From assembly GCA_964500435.1 (NCBI GenBank), contig CAZCNL010000006.1, positions 97,754 to 161,753 of the forward strand: 64,000 nt of DNA. The letters are read 5' to 3'. Positions 54,039 through 62,973 of the stretch are shown here, in pieces. The notes beneath the pieces were generated by a model. The model worked only from the letters and a program-made list of their open reading frames with translations, was not told the origin of the DNA and did no database searches. The position numbers and the translations under genes were made by a program. The DNA comes from GWF2-33-9 sp964500435 (lineage in GTDB: Bacteria > Bacteroidota > Ignavibacteria > Kapaibacteriales > UBA2268). Within the stretch, counting starts at the first letter, position 1. The number at the start of each line of letters is the position of its first letter.

Positions 54039-54951
54039 TATGTCAGCATTATTTAAATTTAACTTTTCCCCTAAAAAAGAAATAGAAACGGCTCAGCCAA
54101 CATCTGAGAAAATTCAAAAGGAGATTACTTTGTCAGACGAAACCTTTTATTTGCTTAGAAATTTAATATACCATCGAAGTGGTATGTATTTCCCCGAATC
54201 CAAAAAAGCACTTCTAGAAACCCGTGTATCTAAAAGATTAGAAGAATTGCCGGTCTCAAATTTTGAAGAATACGCAATATATATTCAAAAAGAAGAAAAT
54301 CAAGAAGAAATAATAGCTTTGCTTGATGCTGTTACTATAAATGAGACTTACTTCTTCCGAGCAAATCAACAATTCGATGCAATTTATAAATTAGTTATTC
54401 CAGATATTATTAAAAATAAATTAGATTTGCAAAAAGTTGTTAGGATTTGGAGTGCTGCTTCGTCAACTGGCGAAGAAGCGTATACTCTTGCCATATTAAT
54501 TCTTGAACATTTGCAAGCCAAATATCCCGATTACACTTTTCAAATTTTGGCTTCAGATATAAATACAAATGTATTGGAAGTAGCTAAAAAGGGTATTTAT
54601 AAAGAATACTCCATTAAAAATATGGACACGCAATATATTTCAAAGTATTTTGATATATCAGGTTCAAACTATATTTTGAAAGAAAATGTGAAAAAAATGG
54701 TTAAATTCGCACAAATTAACCTATACGATACTGATGTTGTTCGTTCACTAAAGGGCGTAGATTTAATCATTTGTGCAAACGTCTTGATTTATTTCGATTT
54801 AGATTCCAAAAAGAAAGTCGTTTCAAATTTATATGATATTTTAAATACAAATGGTTATTTATTTATAGGGTATTCTGAATCATTACACGGAATTTCTAAA
54901 GCCTTTTCACTTGTGCATTTACCGAAGGCTTTAGCATATAAAAAAGTATGA
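54031..54951 (+). CDS. cheR: Chemotaxis methyltransferase CheR
   Basis: The 306-residue protein has the N-terminal helical CheR domain (ETFYLLRNLIYHRSGMYFPE), the VTINETYFFRANQQFDAIYK signature and the SAM-binding VRIWSAASSTGEEAYTLAIL, followed by LICANVLIYFDLDSKK. CheR methylates receptor glutamates. The ORF starts at 54031 overlapping the HEAT gene; the ATG at 54040 (MSALFKFNFSPKKE) is the better-spaced start from GGGGA. A receptor gene is not in this window. Confidence 0.95.
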   Translation: MNNMSALFKFNFSPKKEIETAQPTSEKIQKEITLSDETFYLLRNLIYHRSGMYFPESKKALLETRVSKRLEELPVSNFEEYAIYIQKEENQEEIIALLDAVTINETYFFRANQQFDAIYKLVIPDIIKNKLDLQKVVRIWSAASSTGEEAYTLAILILEHLQAKYPDYTFQILASDINTNVLEVAKKGIYKEYSIKNMDTQYISKYFDISGSNYILKENVKKMVKFAQINLYDTDVVRSLKGVDLIICANVLIYFDLDSKKKVVSNLYDILNTNGYLFIGYSESLHGISKAFSLVHLPKALAYKKV

Positions 54952-54958
54952 GTTGAAA

Positions 54959-55324
54959 ATGACAAAAATAATATTAATAGTAGAATCATCCGCATCCATT
55001 AGAAAATTTATTTCATTATCATTGAAAATTGCAGGATATAATACTTTAATTGCAACTGATGGAATGGATGCTCTTGAAAAAATTAGTAATATTGAAGTTG
55101 ATATGGTCATTACTGATTTGAATTTACCAAATATCGATGGATTAAATTTAATAAAAACATTAAAAAAAGATAAAAAATATGAAAACTTGCCGATAATAGT
55201 ATTAACTTCTTTATCTGATGAAAATGATATTAAAGAAGCTATGGAAGCCGGAGCAAGTTCTTATTTAATTAAACCATTTAATGATAAAAAATTATTATTC
55301 GAAGTTTCAAAATATTTAAATTAG
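54959..55324 (+). CDS. CheY-like receiver with a degenerate acidic pocket
   Basis: The start at ATG 54959 (MTKIILIVESSASIRKF) is preferred to the TTG six bases upstream. The 121-residue single receiver keeps the phospho-acceptor in MVITDLNLPNIDGLNL, the Thr in IIVLTSLSD and the Lys in YLIKPF. However, the Asp-Asp pair that binds Mg2+ (normally VDDS) reads VESS. This usually weakens or abolishes phosphorylation, so it may be a pseudo-receiver or protein-binding module. It follows cheR after 7 bases. Confidence 0.87.
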   Translation: MTKIILIVESSASIRKFISLSLKIAGYNTLIATDGMDALEKISNIEVDMVITDLNLPNIDGLNLIKTLKKDKKYENLPIIVLTSLSDENDIKEAMEAGASSYLIKPFNDKKLLFEVSKYLN

Positions 55325-55406
55325 AATTTGAAATTTAGAAAGAATTTATTAATTTGCTATACTTTAATTATAAATAAAAAAAAGAAAATTATAAAAAAGG
55401 ATAAAT

Positions 55407-55784
55407 ATGAAATACTTAGTTGTTGACGACTCTCCAACAATGAGACGAATTGTAATAAACGCCTTGAAAAGTTTCGGATGGACCGAAACAGTCGAAGCTG
55501 GCGATGGACAAGAAGCATTAGACAAATTAGAAGTAGAGCAAATCGATTTCGTGATTACAGATTGGAATATGCCAATTATGAGCGGTCTTGAACTAACAAA
55601 AGCTATTCGAGCAAATCCAAAATTAAACCATTTACCCATTTTAATGGTTACTACTCGTGGTCTTAAAACTGATATTATCGAAGCTTTGAAAGCAAGGGTT
55701 AATAATTATGTTGTTAAGCCATTCACGCCACAGGTACTTAAAGAGAAAATCGAAGCCGTTTTAAACACAGTTAAACAAGCCTAA
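55407..55784 (+). CDS. cheY: Chemotaxis response regulator CheY
   Basis: The 125-residue protein has all receiver residues: VVDDSPTMRRIV, VITDWNMPIMSGLEL (acceptor Asp), MVTTRG and YVVKPFTPQ. The DSPTMRRI and WNMP motifs are typical of true CheY. AAAAGGA precedes the ATG. cheZ follows by 10 bases, so phospho-CheY and its phosphatase are produced together. It binds FliM to reverse or stop the flagellar motor. Confidence 0.96.
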   Translation: MKYLVVDDSPTMRRIVINALKSFGWTETVEAGDGQEALDKLEVEQIDFVITDWNMPIMSGLELTKAIRANPKLNHLPILMVTTRGLKTDIIEALKARVNNYVVKPFTPQVLKEKIEAVLNTVKQA

Positions 55785-55794
55785 GGAGAAAGTG

Positions 55795-56826
55795 ATGAAA
55801 CAAAATTTAAAAGAATTGTTACAAAAAGCTGATGAACTCCGGGCTTTATTTATTTTTGGTCAAAGAGTAATTCCTTTTTTAGAAGAAATATTCATTTTCG
55901 TAAGCGAAATAGAACCTTTACTCGAAGAAATCAATATTTCTATTGCAGAAAATTTAAAGAAAATGCCAAATGCTTCAAAACAATTATCCAAAGTTACTGA
56001 AGCAACTGAGCTGGCTACAACCGAAATTATGGATATTTTGGATAACCTTACTTTCAAAACTGAAGTAATTAGCAATAATTTAAAAAAATTACAAAGCATT
56101 AAGGATGAACAAAATCAAATTGCAATTAGATTATTAAAAATAATTAGAAAAGGGATTCAATCCCATGAAAATTTGGATGATGTTTTACCAGAAATTTCTA
56201 CTCTAATTGACTTAATCGAAAATAAGGAAGACACTCAATTTTCATCTGTTATTACTGAAACAGACAACATTTTGCAAAGTATTAATTTCGATTCGAGTTC
56301 AATAATGATGAGTTTGCAAGTTCAAGATATAACAAGCCAACAATTAGCCGCAGTAAATCATTTAATAGAAACAGTTCAACAAAAATTAATGGCTGTGATT
56401 GACCATTTCAATAAAGCTGATGTTGCAACAATGATGGAAGATGATAATGTAAACACAAATATAAAAACATCTACTTTACATCGCACAATTGCATTCGACC
56501 CCGACGCTGTTAAATCTACTTCAGAAAAAGATGCCGCTCAATCTTCCGTCGATGAATTAATAAAACAACACAAAATAGAATTAAATCAAGAAGTTAGCGA
56601 TACTCATCATTTACAAGATGATATCGATAAAATGTTTTCTGGTGAAATTGACATTGAAGAATTAGTTGAAGACAATTCCAACCAAACTATTGAAGAACCG
56701 CAGTTAACCGAAAATATAAATCTACCTAATGCAGAAGAAGAGACAAGTACACCCGAACCTGAACCGGACGCTGATGATTTTGAATCATTTTCACAAGATG
56801 ATATTGATGCACTTTTTGGAAAATAA
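55795..56826 (+). CDS. cheZ: CheZ-family chemotaxis phosphatase
   Basis: ATG at 55795 with AAGGAG 7 bases upstream gives 343 residues; a GTG just before is less likely. The central helical domain ends in IMMSLQVQDITSQQLAAVNH, with Asp178 and Gln182 matching the catalytic Asp-x-x-x-Gln of CheZ (LQFQDLTGQ). It should dephosphorylate CheY-P. The C-terminal 100 residues are acidic and contain two similar motifs: HHLQDDIDKMFSGEIDIEEL at about 270-290 and SFSQDDIDALFGK at the end, the latter like the FliM/FliN CheY-binding peptide. Confidence 0.88.
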   Translation: MKQNLKELLQKADELRALFIFGQRVIPFLEEIFIFVSEIEPLLEEINISIAENLKKMPNASKQLSKVTEATELATTEIMDILDNLTFKTEVISNNLKKLQSIKDEQNQIAIRLLKIIRKGIQSHENLDDVLPEISTLIDLIENKEDTQFSSVITETDNILQSINFDSSSIMMSLQVQDITSQQLAAVNHLIETVQQKLMAVIDHFNKADVATMMEDDNVNTNIKTSTLHRTIAFDPDAVKSTSEKDAAQSSVDELIKQHKIELNQEVSDTHHLQDDIDKMFSGEIDIEELVEDNSNQTIEEPQLTENINLPNAEEETSTPEPEPDADDFESFSQDDIDALFGK

Positions 56827-56854
56827 AATGTTAGTGCTTTAAGATTGTGATTAA

Positions 56855-57367
56855 TTAATCATCATTATTATTTTTTAAATACTTTTTTGGATATTCGAAG
56901 AAAACGATTTTTGCGTTTTCTTCTTCAATTTTTGACCAATTATCTATATTAAAATCAAGGCAAACAACACCGCAAGTAGGAATATTATCAAAAAATTCCC
57001 CTGAAAAGTATGAAGCAAGTGATGTTATATCTGGATTATGACCAAATATCATAACGGAATTAATTGATGAGTCCAGTGTTTTCAGCTTCTCAACAATGTA
57101 TTTGCTACCATTAAAATAAAAACTTTCAGAAAATTCTATTTTATCATAATCATAATTTAAAGCTTCGGCAAAGTATTTAGCTGTTGTTGCCGCACGTAAG
57201 GCAGGCGATGCAATAATTAAATCAGGAACATTCACCTTGCTATTAATCAAATTAGACATAAATTCAGCATCCCGCTTACCACGTTTATTCAAAGGTCGTT
57301 CAAAATCACTTATCTCTGGATTATCCCACGAAGATTTTGCATGCCTTGCAATTATTAATCGTTTCAT
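56855..57367 (-). CDS. SixA-like phosphohistidine phosphatase
   Basis: The 170-residue protein belongs to the histidine phosphatase superfamily: RLIIARHAKSSWDNP (RHA, with His8), PLNKRGKRDAEFMSN, LIIASPALRAATTAKY and VMIFGHNPDITSLASYF. The form matches SixA, which removes phosphate from His of phosphotransfer proteins. It is 22 bases downstream of the LCP gene on the same strand. The substrate is not known. Confidence 0.88.
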   Translation of the reverse strand: MKRLIIARHAKSSWDNPEISDFERPLNKRGKRDAEFMSNLINSKVNVPDLIIASPALRAATTAKYFAEALNYDYDKIEFSESFYFNGSKYIVEKLKTLDSSINSVMIFGHNPDITSLASYFSGEFFDNIPTCGVVCLDFNIDNWSKIEEENAKIVFFEYPKKYLKNNNDD

Positions 57368-57389
57368 TTTTTCAATTCAATTTTTTATA

Positions 57390-58676
57390 TTATTTTTTGT
57401 GTTTGGCAAAAAAGAATTCTTCTTCAGCTATATAAGCATTTTTAATAGCTCGAGCTTTTTGAATGTTATTTTTCTTAGAATATGCATTTATAAGTAATTC
57501 AGCAAATCGTTTACTGTATTTTAAGCTTAATTCATCATCAGAAATTTGAAGCCAAATTTTTTGGTCATAGTAATTAGATAATTTCGAAATTACTTTTGCT
57601 GGGCTTTTTGCAGTATCCAAACTGGCTTCATCTAATAATTTATTCAACTTATTTGTTAAATATAATTGAAAGTCTTTTGGTTGAAAAGCAGATGTATCTT
57701 GTTTAGCAATTTGGTCCAAATTTAATTTATTTCGCAACATTTCTACACTTTTGGGATCGGAAAAATCAAGTACTTTGAAATTTACTTTCAAACTCGGTCT
57801 CACTTTAATTACTACATTATCAGCACTTGATTTAAAATTCTTTTTATCCAATTTATCCATAAATGAAGATATTTGATCATAAGTAAGATTAGTGTTGACA
57901 AGCGAAAGTAAACCATGAATAATGACGCTTTTCAGTGGACCATTAAATAAGTCGAAATGACTAATCAAATTCTGTCGAATAAATTGTGCTTGATTATAAA
58001 CCCGTTGGTAATCTCCAATTGCAAAGCTTTTTCTTGACCTCAAAAGTTGTAATGTTTCAGAAGAATTAAATCCCAACCATCGCAAAATTCCTAATGCCTG
58101 CGAAAATCCAAATTCTACATAATACGGTATTGAATTTAAACTTGCAATTTCTGCAATTTTTTTCAAATAAGCCTGTCTTCCAGCACCTAAATAATAAACT
58201 GTTAATTTATTTAATCCCGTACTATCATCATATCCGCAATCAACATATGTGTCACGAGGAATCGAAATTATTTCTATTTTTCCATAATCCGGCAAAATAG
58301 AAATAATGTGGTTAGCATCAGCATGACCACCGGGATGACCAATCCTCCCATCGGTACCAATCAATGCAATATTTATTCGCTTTGCATTTGGTGGAAATGT
58401 TTGAATTGAAAATCCAGCTCTTCTATCTTCCTCAATTTGAAGCGATGAATCCGTCTGTGTTGCAGATGTTTTATCATTTTTAGAAGTATCTTCAATTACT
58501 GCTTTTAGAAAATTACTGTCTATACTTTCTGTTGATTGTTCAGTTTTTGTCGAAACTTGTTTTACAACTTCATTTGTATTATTTGTTTTCTTAGAATAAA
58601 GAAAATAACCTATGATGATTAATAAAAGAAGTCCGATTAAAGAATATAACAACTTCTTTTGTGATTTCTTTTCCAT
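57390..58676 (-). CDS. LytR-CpsA-Psr (LCP)-family protein
   Basis: From the ATG at 58676 (MEKKSQKKLLYSLIGLLLL) the protein has 428 residues, with one membrane helix at about 8-28 and an extracytoplasmic domain. The LCP domain shows NIALIGTDGRIGHPGGHADA then NHIISILPDYGKIEIISIPR with DTYV, and GDYQRVYNQAQFIRQNLISH. LCP enzymes move polysaccharides onto cell-wall acceptors; in Gram-negatives roles are less defined. The ORF extension to 58727 lacks sense. A TAATTTTG box lies upstream. Confidence 0.83.
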   Translation of the reverse strand: MEKKSQKKLLYSLIGLLLLIIIGYFLYSKKTNNTNEVVKQVSTKTEQSTESIDSNFLKAVIEDTSKNDKTSATQTDSSLQIEEDRRAGFSIQTFPPNAKRINIALIGTDGRIGHPGGHADANHIISILPDYGKIEIISIPRDTYVDCGYDDSTGLNKLTVYYLGAGRQAYLKKIAEIASLNSIPYYVEFGFSQALGILRWLGFNSSETLQLLRSRKSFAIGDYQRVYNQAQFIRQNLISHFDLFNGPLKSVIIHGLLSLVNTNLTYDQISSFMDKLDKKNFKSSADNVVIKVRPSLKVNFKVLDFSDPKSVEMLRNKLNLDQIAKQDTSAFQPKDFQLYLTNKLNKLLDEASLDTAKSPAKVISKLSNYYDQKIWLQISDDELSLKYSKRFAELLINAYSKKNNIQKARAIKNAYIAEEEFFFAKHKK

Positions 58677-58705
58677 TAAAATAATTTTTAAAAATTTATA
58701 AATTT

Positions 58706-58713
58706 CAAAATTA
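58706..58713 (-). promoter_or_regulatory. Probable -7 box (TAATTTTG) of the LCP-SixA operon
   Basis: TAATTTTG on the minus strand, 29 bases before the ATG at 58676. Confidence 0.42.
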
Positions 58714-58866
58714 ACAATATTTAACACAATTTTAGCACTTAATTTATAAAATAGTGAATAGTTAAGAATATTAACATTAATTTCGAAATATAAATAATTA
58801 TATAATCATAAAATAATTTGAAAACAATATCCACGTCTAATTTTGAATTATTTAAAAAGGCAAAAA

Positions 58867-59301
58867 ATGTTAATATTGTTAGGCTCTGATGGAAATAATA
58901 TTGAATCTTCAATCTCTAAAAGATTCGGTCATGCCCCATATTTTTTAATTTATAACACAATAAATAAAAATATTGAAGCATTTGAAAACATCGATGAAGG
59001 ACATAATCACGATAATTTAAATAATTTTCTGAAAAACGGTGTTGAAGCGTTTATTGTAGGTAACATTGGTCCCCACGCATTTGATATAATCAATAAACCA
59101 AATATTAAAATTTATCACGCAAATAAATTAACAGTAAAAGAAGCAATCGAAAAATTCGAAAATAGCGAACTCAAACAATTAACCGAACCAACTGCCAAAA
59201 AAAGCATAGGACATAGTGATCACGAACATCATAATCATGAACATCATGATCGTGGACATCATAATCACGGACACCATCACAACAAAAGTGATATCCTATA
59301 A
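58867..59301 (+). CDS. NifX/NifB-like domain protein with a His-rich tail
   Basis: AAAAAGG six bases before ATG 58867 sets the start (MLILLGSDGNNIESSISKRF), giving 144 residues. The first 110 match the Nitro_FeMo-Co (dinitrogenase iron-molybdenum cofactor) fold: SISKRFGHAPYFLIYNTINK, then NNFLKNGVEAFIVGNIGPHA. The tail is a dense His run (HSDHEHHNHEHHDRGHHNHG then HHHN), a metal-binding site. No other nitrogen-fixation gene is present, so a role in metal or cofactor storage is more likely. Flanked by a strong inverted repeat after the stop. Confidence 0.82.
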   Translation: MLILLGSDGNNIESSISKRFGHAPYFLIYNTINKNIEAFENIDEGHNHDNLNNFLKNGVEAFIVGNIGPHAFDIINKPNIKIYHANKLTVKEAIEKFENSELKQLTEPTAKKSIGHSDHEHHNHEHHDRGHHNHGHHHNKSDIL

Positions 59302-59307
59302 AACAAA

Positions 59308-59342
59308 GAACTAATTCGGCAAATAAACTACCGAATTAGTTC
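59308..59342. other. Inverted repeat after the NifX-like gene
   Basis: GAACTAATTCGG / CCGAATTAGTTC (12 base pairs). There is no T-run, so it is not a canonical intrinsic terminator. Confidence 0.6.
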
Positions 59343-59416
59343 CTATGAGTTCCAAAAGTAATTAAAATTATTTAAATTCAAATAAATTTATACTATTCAA
59401 ATCAAATTAAAGCCTG

Positions 59417-60628
59417 CTATTTAATTATATTTATTTTTTCAACTTTAAACTTCGATCCAGTTATTAGTTTTACAAAATATGTTCCACTGTTTAATATTTT
59501 AGTGTCAAAATAGATTTCGTTTTTACCTTGGTTCCTAAACTCATTTAATAAAGTCAAAATCCGTTGACCTAAATGGTTGTAAAGAATAATTTCAACATTG
59601 TCGTCTATATCCATCTGCCACGAAAGTCTAACATTATCATTCGCTGGATTAGGATAAATTTCCAAATTATTTACCTCTTGCAAATTACTTACAGATGAAA
59701 TCCCAAAATCGCTTAATTTTCGCTTCCATACAACTCCATCCCCTGTACCAATATAAACATATTCTTTGTCACTGGTTATTGCTCTAACATTGATTTGTAC
59801 AGGAAGCCCTTCATCACATGCTTTCCAAGTCATTCCATTATCTACAGAATATGCGGTGGCCATCCCAGTAAATGTGTTCTCAAAACCTACAAAGACAATA
59901 TTTTCAATTGAGGTTAGTCCATTGCATTGTCCATTTTGTACTAACTTCCAAGACTTGCCATCGTCAGTTGAAACATAAATACCATCTAAGGTACCCAAAA
60001 TTACATTCTTGTTACCATTTTGTGTGTAAGATTCTGCAAAAGCCATTACTGATGATGGAGCATGTTGAATATAATTTTGCCATGTCTGCCCATTATCTGT
60101 AGATCTGTATGCATATGTCCCTTGCCCAATATATGCATGATCATTAAATCGTTTAATAACTGAAACTATATAATTATTTCCTCCGTCAAATTTCCAACTT
60201 TTTCCTTCATCAGATGACCTAAATATTCCACCGCCACCTGTTCCTGCAATTATTGTAGAACCAAAAAGACCTATTGAATAAATGTGAGGTACCGTTATCC
60301 CACCAGCAGTAGCACTCCATGAGTTGCCACCATCTTTGGAAATATAAACTCCATTACCTCGGGTACCTGCAACAACCTTGTTGCCATCAACATCCAAACA
60401 ATATACTTTTAGGTTGGTTAAACCTGCATTTTTCTGCACCCAATTATTCTCGTTATTTGAAGAATAATAGAGCCCATTTCCGTTTGTAGCAACCATCAAA
60501 CCATCATTAACCTTTACAATCGCTTTAATATCAACTCCTATATTTGAGTTAATTACTCTCCATTGCGAATATGCAGATAATGTTAGTAAAATTGAAACTA
60601 AAATTGAAAAAAGTATAGATTTGAACAT
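59417..60628 (-). CDS. YCF48/BNR-like beta-propeller protein with T9SS type A tail
   Basis: The 403-residue protein has a signal peptide (residues 1-21, ending AYS). Repeated Asp-box-like units such as VYISKDGGNSWSATAGGI, IFRSSDEGKSWKFDGGN and YVSTDDGKSWKLVQNG form a sialidase/YCF48-type propeller. The end (NLEIYPNPANDNVRLSWQMD, ILYNHLGQRILTLL, GTYFVKLITG) is a T9SS type A sorting domain. It is probably a surface-exposed or released protein; no catalytic residues are evident. It follows the PLC-like gene by 58 bases on the same strand. Confidence 0.85.
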   Translation of the reverse strand: MFKSILFSILVSILLTLSAYSQWRVINSNIGVDIKAIVKVNDGLMVATNGNGLYYSSNNENNWVQKNAGLTNLKVYCLDVDGNKVVAGTRGNGVYISKDGGNSWSATAGGITVPHIYSIGLFGSTIIAGTGGGGIFRSSDEGKSWKFDGGNNYIVSVIKRFNDHAYIGQGTYAYRSTDNGQTWQNYIQHAPSSVMAFAESYTQNGNKNVILGTLDGIYVSTDDGKSWKLVQNGQCNGLTSIENIVFVGFENTFTGMATAYSVDNGMTWKACDEGLPVQINVRAITSDKEYVYIGTGDGVVWKRKLSDFGISSVSNLQEVNNLEIYPNPANDNVRLSWQMDIDDNVEIILYNHLGQRILTLLNEFRNQGKNEIYFDTKILNSGTYFVKLITGSKFKVEKINIIK

Positions 60629-60686
60629 AAAAATACCTAAATTTTGATTAATCTAATTTACGATTTAGGCTTTCCAATATTTTTCT

Positions 60687-62960
60687 CTAATCTACAAATG
60701 CTCCAAATTGGATTTGAAAAAAAGTTATTTTATCTAACTTTGTAAATCCAGTTTTTGTTACTTTCTGAGTGGGTGGACTTGCTTTTTTATCTGTCTCAAT
60801 TGTTTCTATTTCTAATTTAGTAATTTTAATCTTATTTATCAATTCAGGATTATCTTGGCCATTTTCTTCATAATTTGGATTCTCATTATAGGAACTTTCT
60901 CCTACTTCTGTACTCCATATTCCATGATAATTCAAATTTTCAATACTAAATTGTTTATAAGTTTTAACTTCTACTTTGCGGTTATAATTATCTTCTATTA
61001 CCTTAGATGTTTCAATGTCAAAGTTTACTGTTACTTGTTTTCCACTTGTTTGGGATGAAATACTTCCATTTATTTTAGCAACAAATTTTCGTCCAATTGG
61101 ATCTGTATAATTAACATCAAAGCTAAAACTTGTGCCATTGCATTTTAAATTTGTTATTGGCCAATGCATTAATGGTTTTGTTGATTCTATCTCAAAAATA
61201 TTTTGATTGTATGAACTTCCGTTATCAAAGTTAAACTTACCAGAAATCTCAGACGAAAATATTTTGAATTTACAAAATTCTGGAAACCACCAATTCTGGA
61301 TATTAAAATATGCTTCCTCCGACTTTACTGAATTGATTTCAACAAACATCTTAACCAAGGACGGATGAATTTCATCATTCGACTTTGCAAACGGAACGAT
61401 TGCACGAATCTCGGTAGTACCAATGCTTATAACATTTGCTTCAACTAGCCCATTAAAATTAATAAATTTTACTTTCAAATTGTTTGCATTTACTCCAGGG
61501 AATTTACCAGCTATCTTAATCGTGTCACCAGTAAACCCCATCCCCCATCGCTGCCACTTATCTGTAAGATTCTGAACACCTGATATAGATGGTGGATCTA
61601 CAATTTCGTTAACGATTTCATCAGAAACAATCATAATATCGGCAAAATTTATAAATGCTTGTACTTTACTTTTAGAAGGTATTTTGGTATCTATTTCGTT
61701 TAATTCAAAATTTCCATTTGAACAACTTGTATAATAACTAGATATTACACCATCTATTTTGAAGCCCACTTTTCCGTTGTATGATATACTGCTTGGATAT
61801 TCATTAGTTGCTATATGTTTAACAGAACCAGTTATTTTCTTTTCCTTTGAATTAATTGATATTTCAATTTTAAAAATCGGGAAAAACTTCCGCATAACTT
61901 GCGAACCAGCATTAACAATCATTGGAATTAATTCAGTTGCTTGAGATGATGCATTCTTTTTTGTAACCCGAGGATAGGAACGGAAATCTTGAGTTAAGTA
62001 GCCAAGTAAAAGAGATTGATCGTTGCACATTTCAATTTTTCGACCCGAAGGCATTGTGGAAAAATAATTAAAATTATCTGCTTCGTATATTAATTTCTCT
62101 AATTTTGGTGATGGATAATCTTTCTTTCCATTTCTCGACGAATAACTTTCAACTCCATTTCCAGAAATAGTTTCGTCTGAGAAAAAATATTTATTAGTAA
62201 ATTTTGCAAGTTCCATATTAATATCCATTGCAGTTTTGGCATCTTCAAACGCAGTTTTATAACTCTGGGCAATTTGATCTTTATAATGTGTCGATATTAA
62301 TCCTGGATTAAAAGTACTTTCGTATGGATCTGGCCCTCCCAACCCCATACCACCGTGTGCATCATTCCTCACATGAGGAGGACATCCCATATCAGCAGTA
62401 TTATGAAGAACTTCTCCCAAACAACGAAATGCTTTAGCAAGGTATTCGTTTCTTTCGGACTCAACCGAAGATTGCATAGCTTTGACCATATAATCTTTAC
62501 CTAAAATCCATGTCCAATCATTAGCATTTGTAGGGTCGTTTCCGATAAAATGCCACTCAATTGCATCGATTTGTGGATTAAATAGAGCCAAAGCTTTATT
62601 TAAATCTGTCAAAAATATTTTCCCGTCGTTAGCTAATGGATCGTAGAAATGTCGGTAAGCTGCTGGCACCTCAGGTTCATCTGCAGAATAACCTCCTTCG
62701 GTTATCCACTTATCTGCGGTAAAATTCTCGGTTGTTGTTGTTGGCGACCACCAACCAGATTTAGTTATTGCTTCACCTTTAAGATTTGTAAAATTTAAAA
62801 GAAAACTATAATTTTTGAACTCGGTCCAATTTTTATAATCTTCTAGAAATTTTTTAAGAATATATCGATTAAACTCTCTATGGGCACTTTTATTATCATA
62901 AGAATAAGTAATAATAGAACTAAATATGATCATTCCAAATACAAATAAATACTTTTTCAT
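60687..62960 (-). CDS. Zinc-dependent phospholipase C-like exported protein
   Basis: The start at ATG 62960 is set by AGGAGGG 7 bases upstream and gives a signal peptide (MKKYLFVFGMIIFSSIITYS) and 757 residues. Residues about 20-330 resemble the zinc-dependent PLC / P1-nuclease fold: AHREFNRYILKKFLED, AIEWHFIGND and RCLGEVLHNTADMGCPPHVR then NDAHGG provide the expected His/Asp ligands. Residues about 450-530 look like a TIG-type beta domain. No T9SS tail is visible. It could hydrolyse phospholipids or nucleic acids; the function is only family-based. Confidence 0.65.
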   Translation of the reverse strand: MKKYLFVFGMIIFSSIITYSYDNKSAHREFNRYILKKFLEDYKNWTEFKNYSFLLNFTNLKGEAITKSGWWSPTTTTENFTADKWITEGGYSADEPEVPAAYRHFYDPLANDGKIFLTDLNKALALFNPQIDAIEWHFIGNDPTNANDWTWILGKDYMVKAMQSSVESERNEYLAKAFRCLGEVLHNTADMGCPPHVRNDAHGGMGLGGPDPYESTFNPGLISTHYKDQIAQSYKTAFEDAKTAMDINMELAKFTNKYFFSDETISGNGVESYSSRNGKKDYPSPKLEKLIYEADNFNYFSTMPSGRKIEMCNDQSLLLGYLTQDFRSYPRVTKKNASSQATELIPMIVNAGSQVMRKFFPIFKIEISINSKEKKITGSVKHIATNEYPSSISYNGKVGFKIDGVISSYYTSCSNGNFELNEIDTKIPSKSKVQAFINFADIMIVSDEIVNEIVDPPSISGVQNLTDKWQRWGMGFTGDTIKIAGKFPGVNANNLKVKFINFNGLVEANVISIGTTEIRAIVPFAKSNDEIHPSLVKMFVEINSVKSEEAYFNIQNWWFPEFCKFKIFSSEISGKFNFDNGSSYNQNIFEIESTKPLMHWPITNLKCNGTSFSFDVNYTDPIGRKFVAKINGSISSQTSGKQVTVNFDIETSKVIEDNYNRKVEVKTYKQFSIENLNYHGIWSTEVGESSYNENPNYEENGQDNPELINKIKITKLEIETIETDKKASPPTQKVTKTGFTKLDKITFFQIQFGAFVD

Positions 62961-62973
62961 AATCATTCCCTCC

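Noticed and set aside
59308..59342. Terminator after the NifX-like gene
   Set aside because: The 12-base-pair stem is good, but there is no T-run on either strand, so it is reported as an inverted repeat only.
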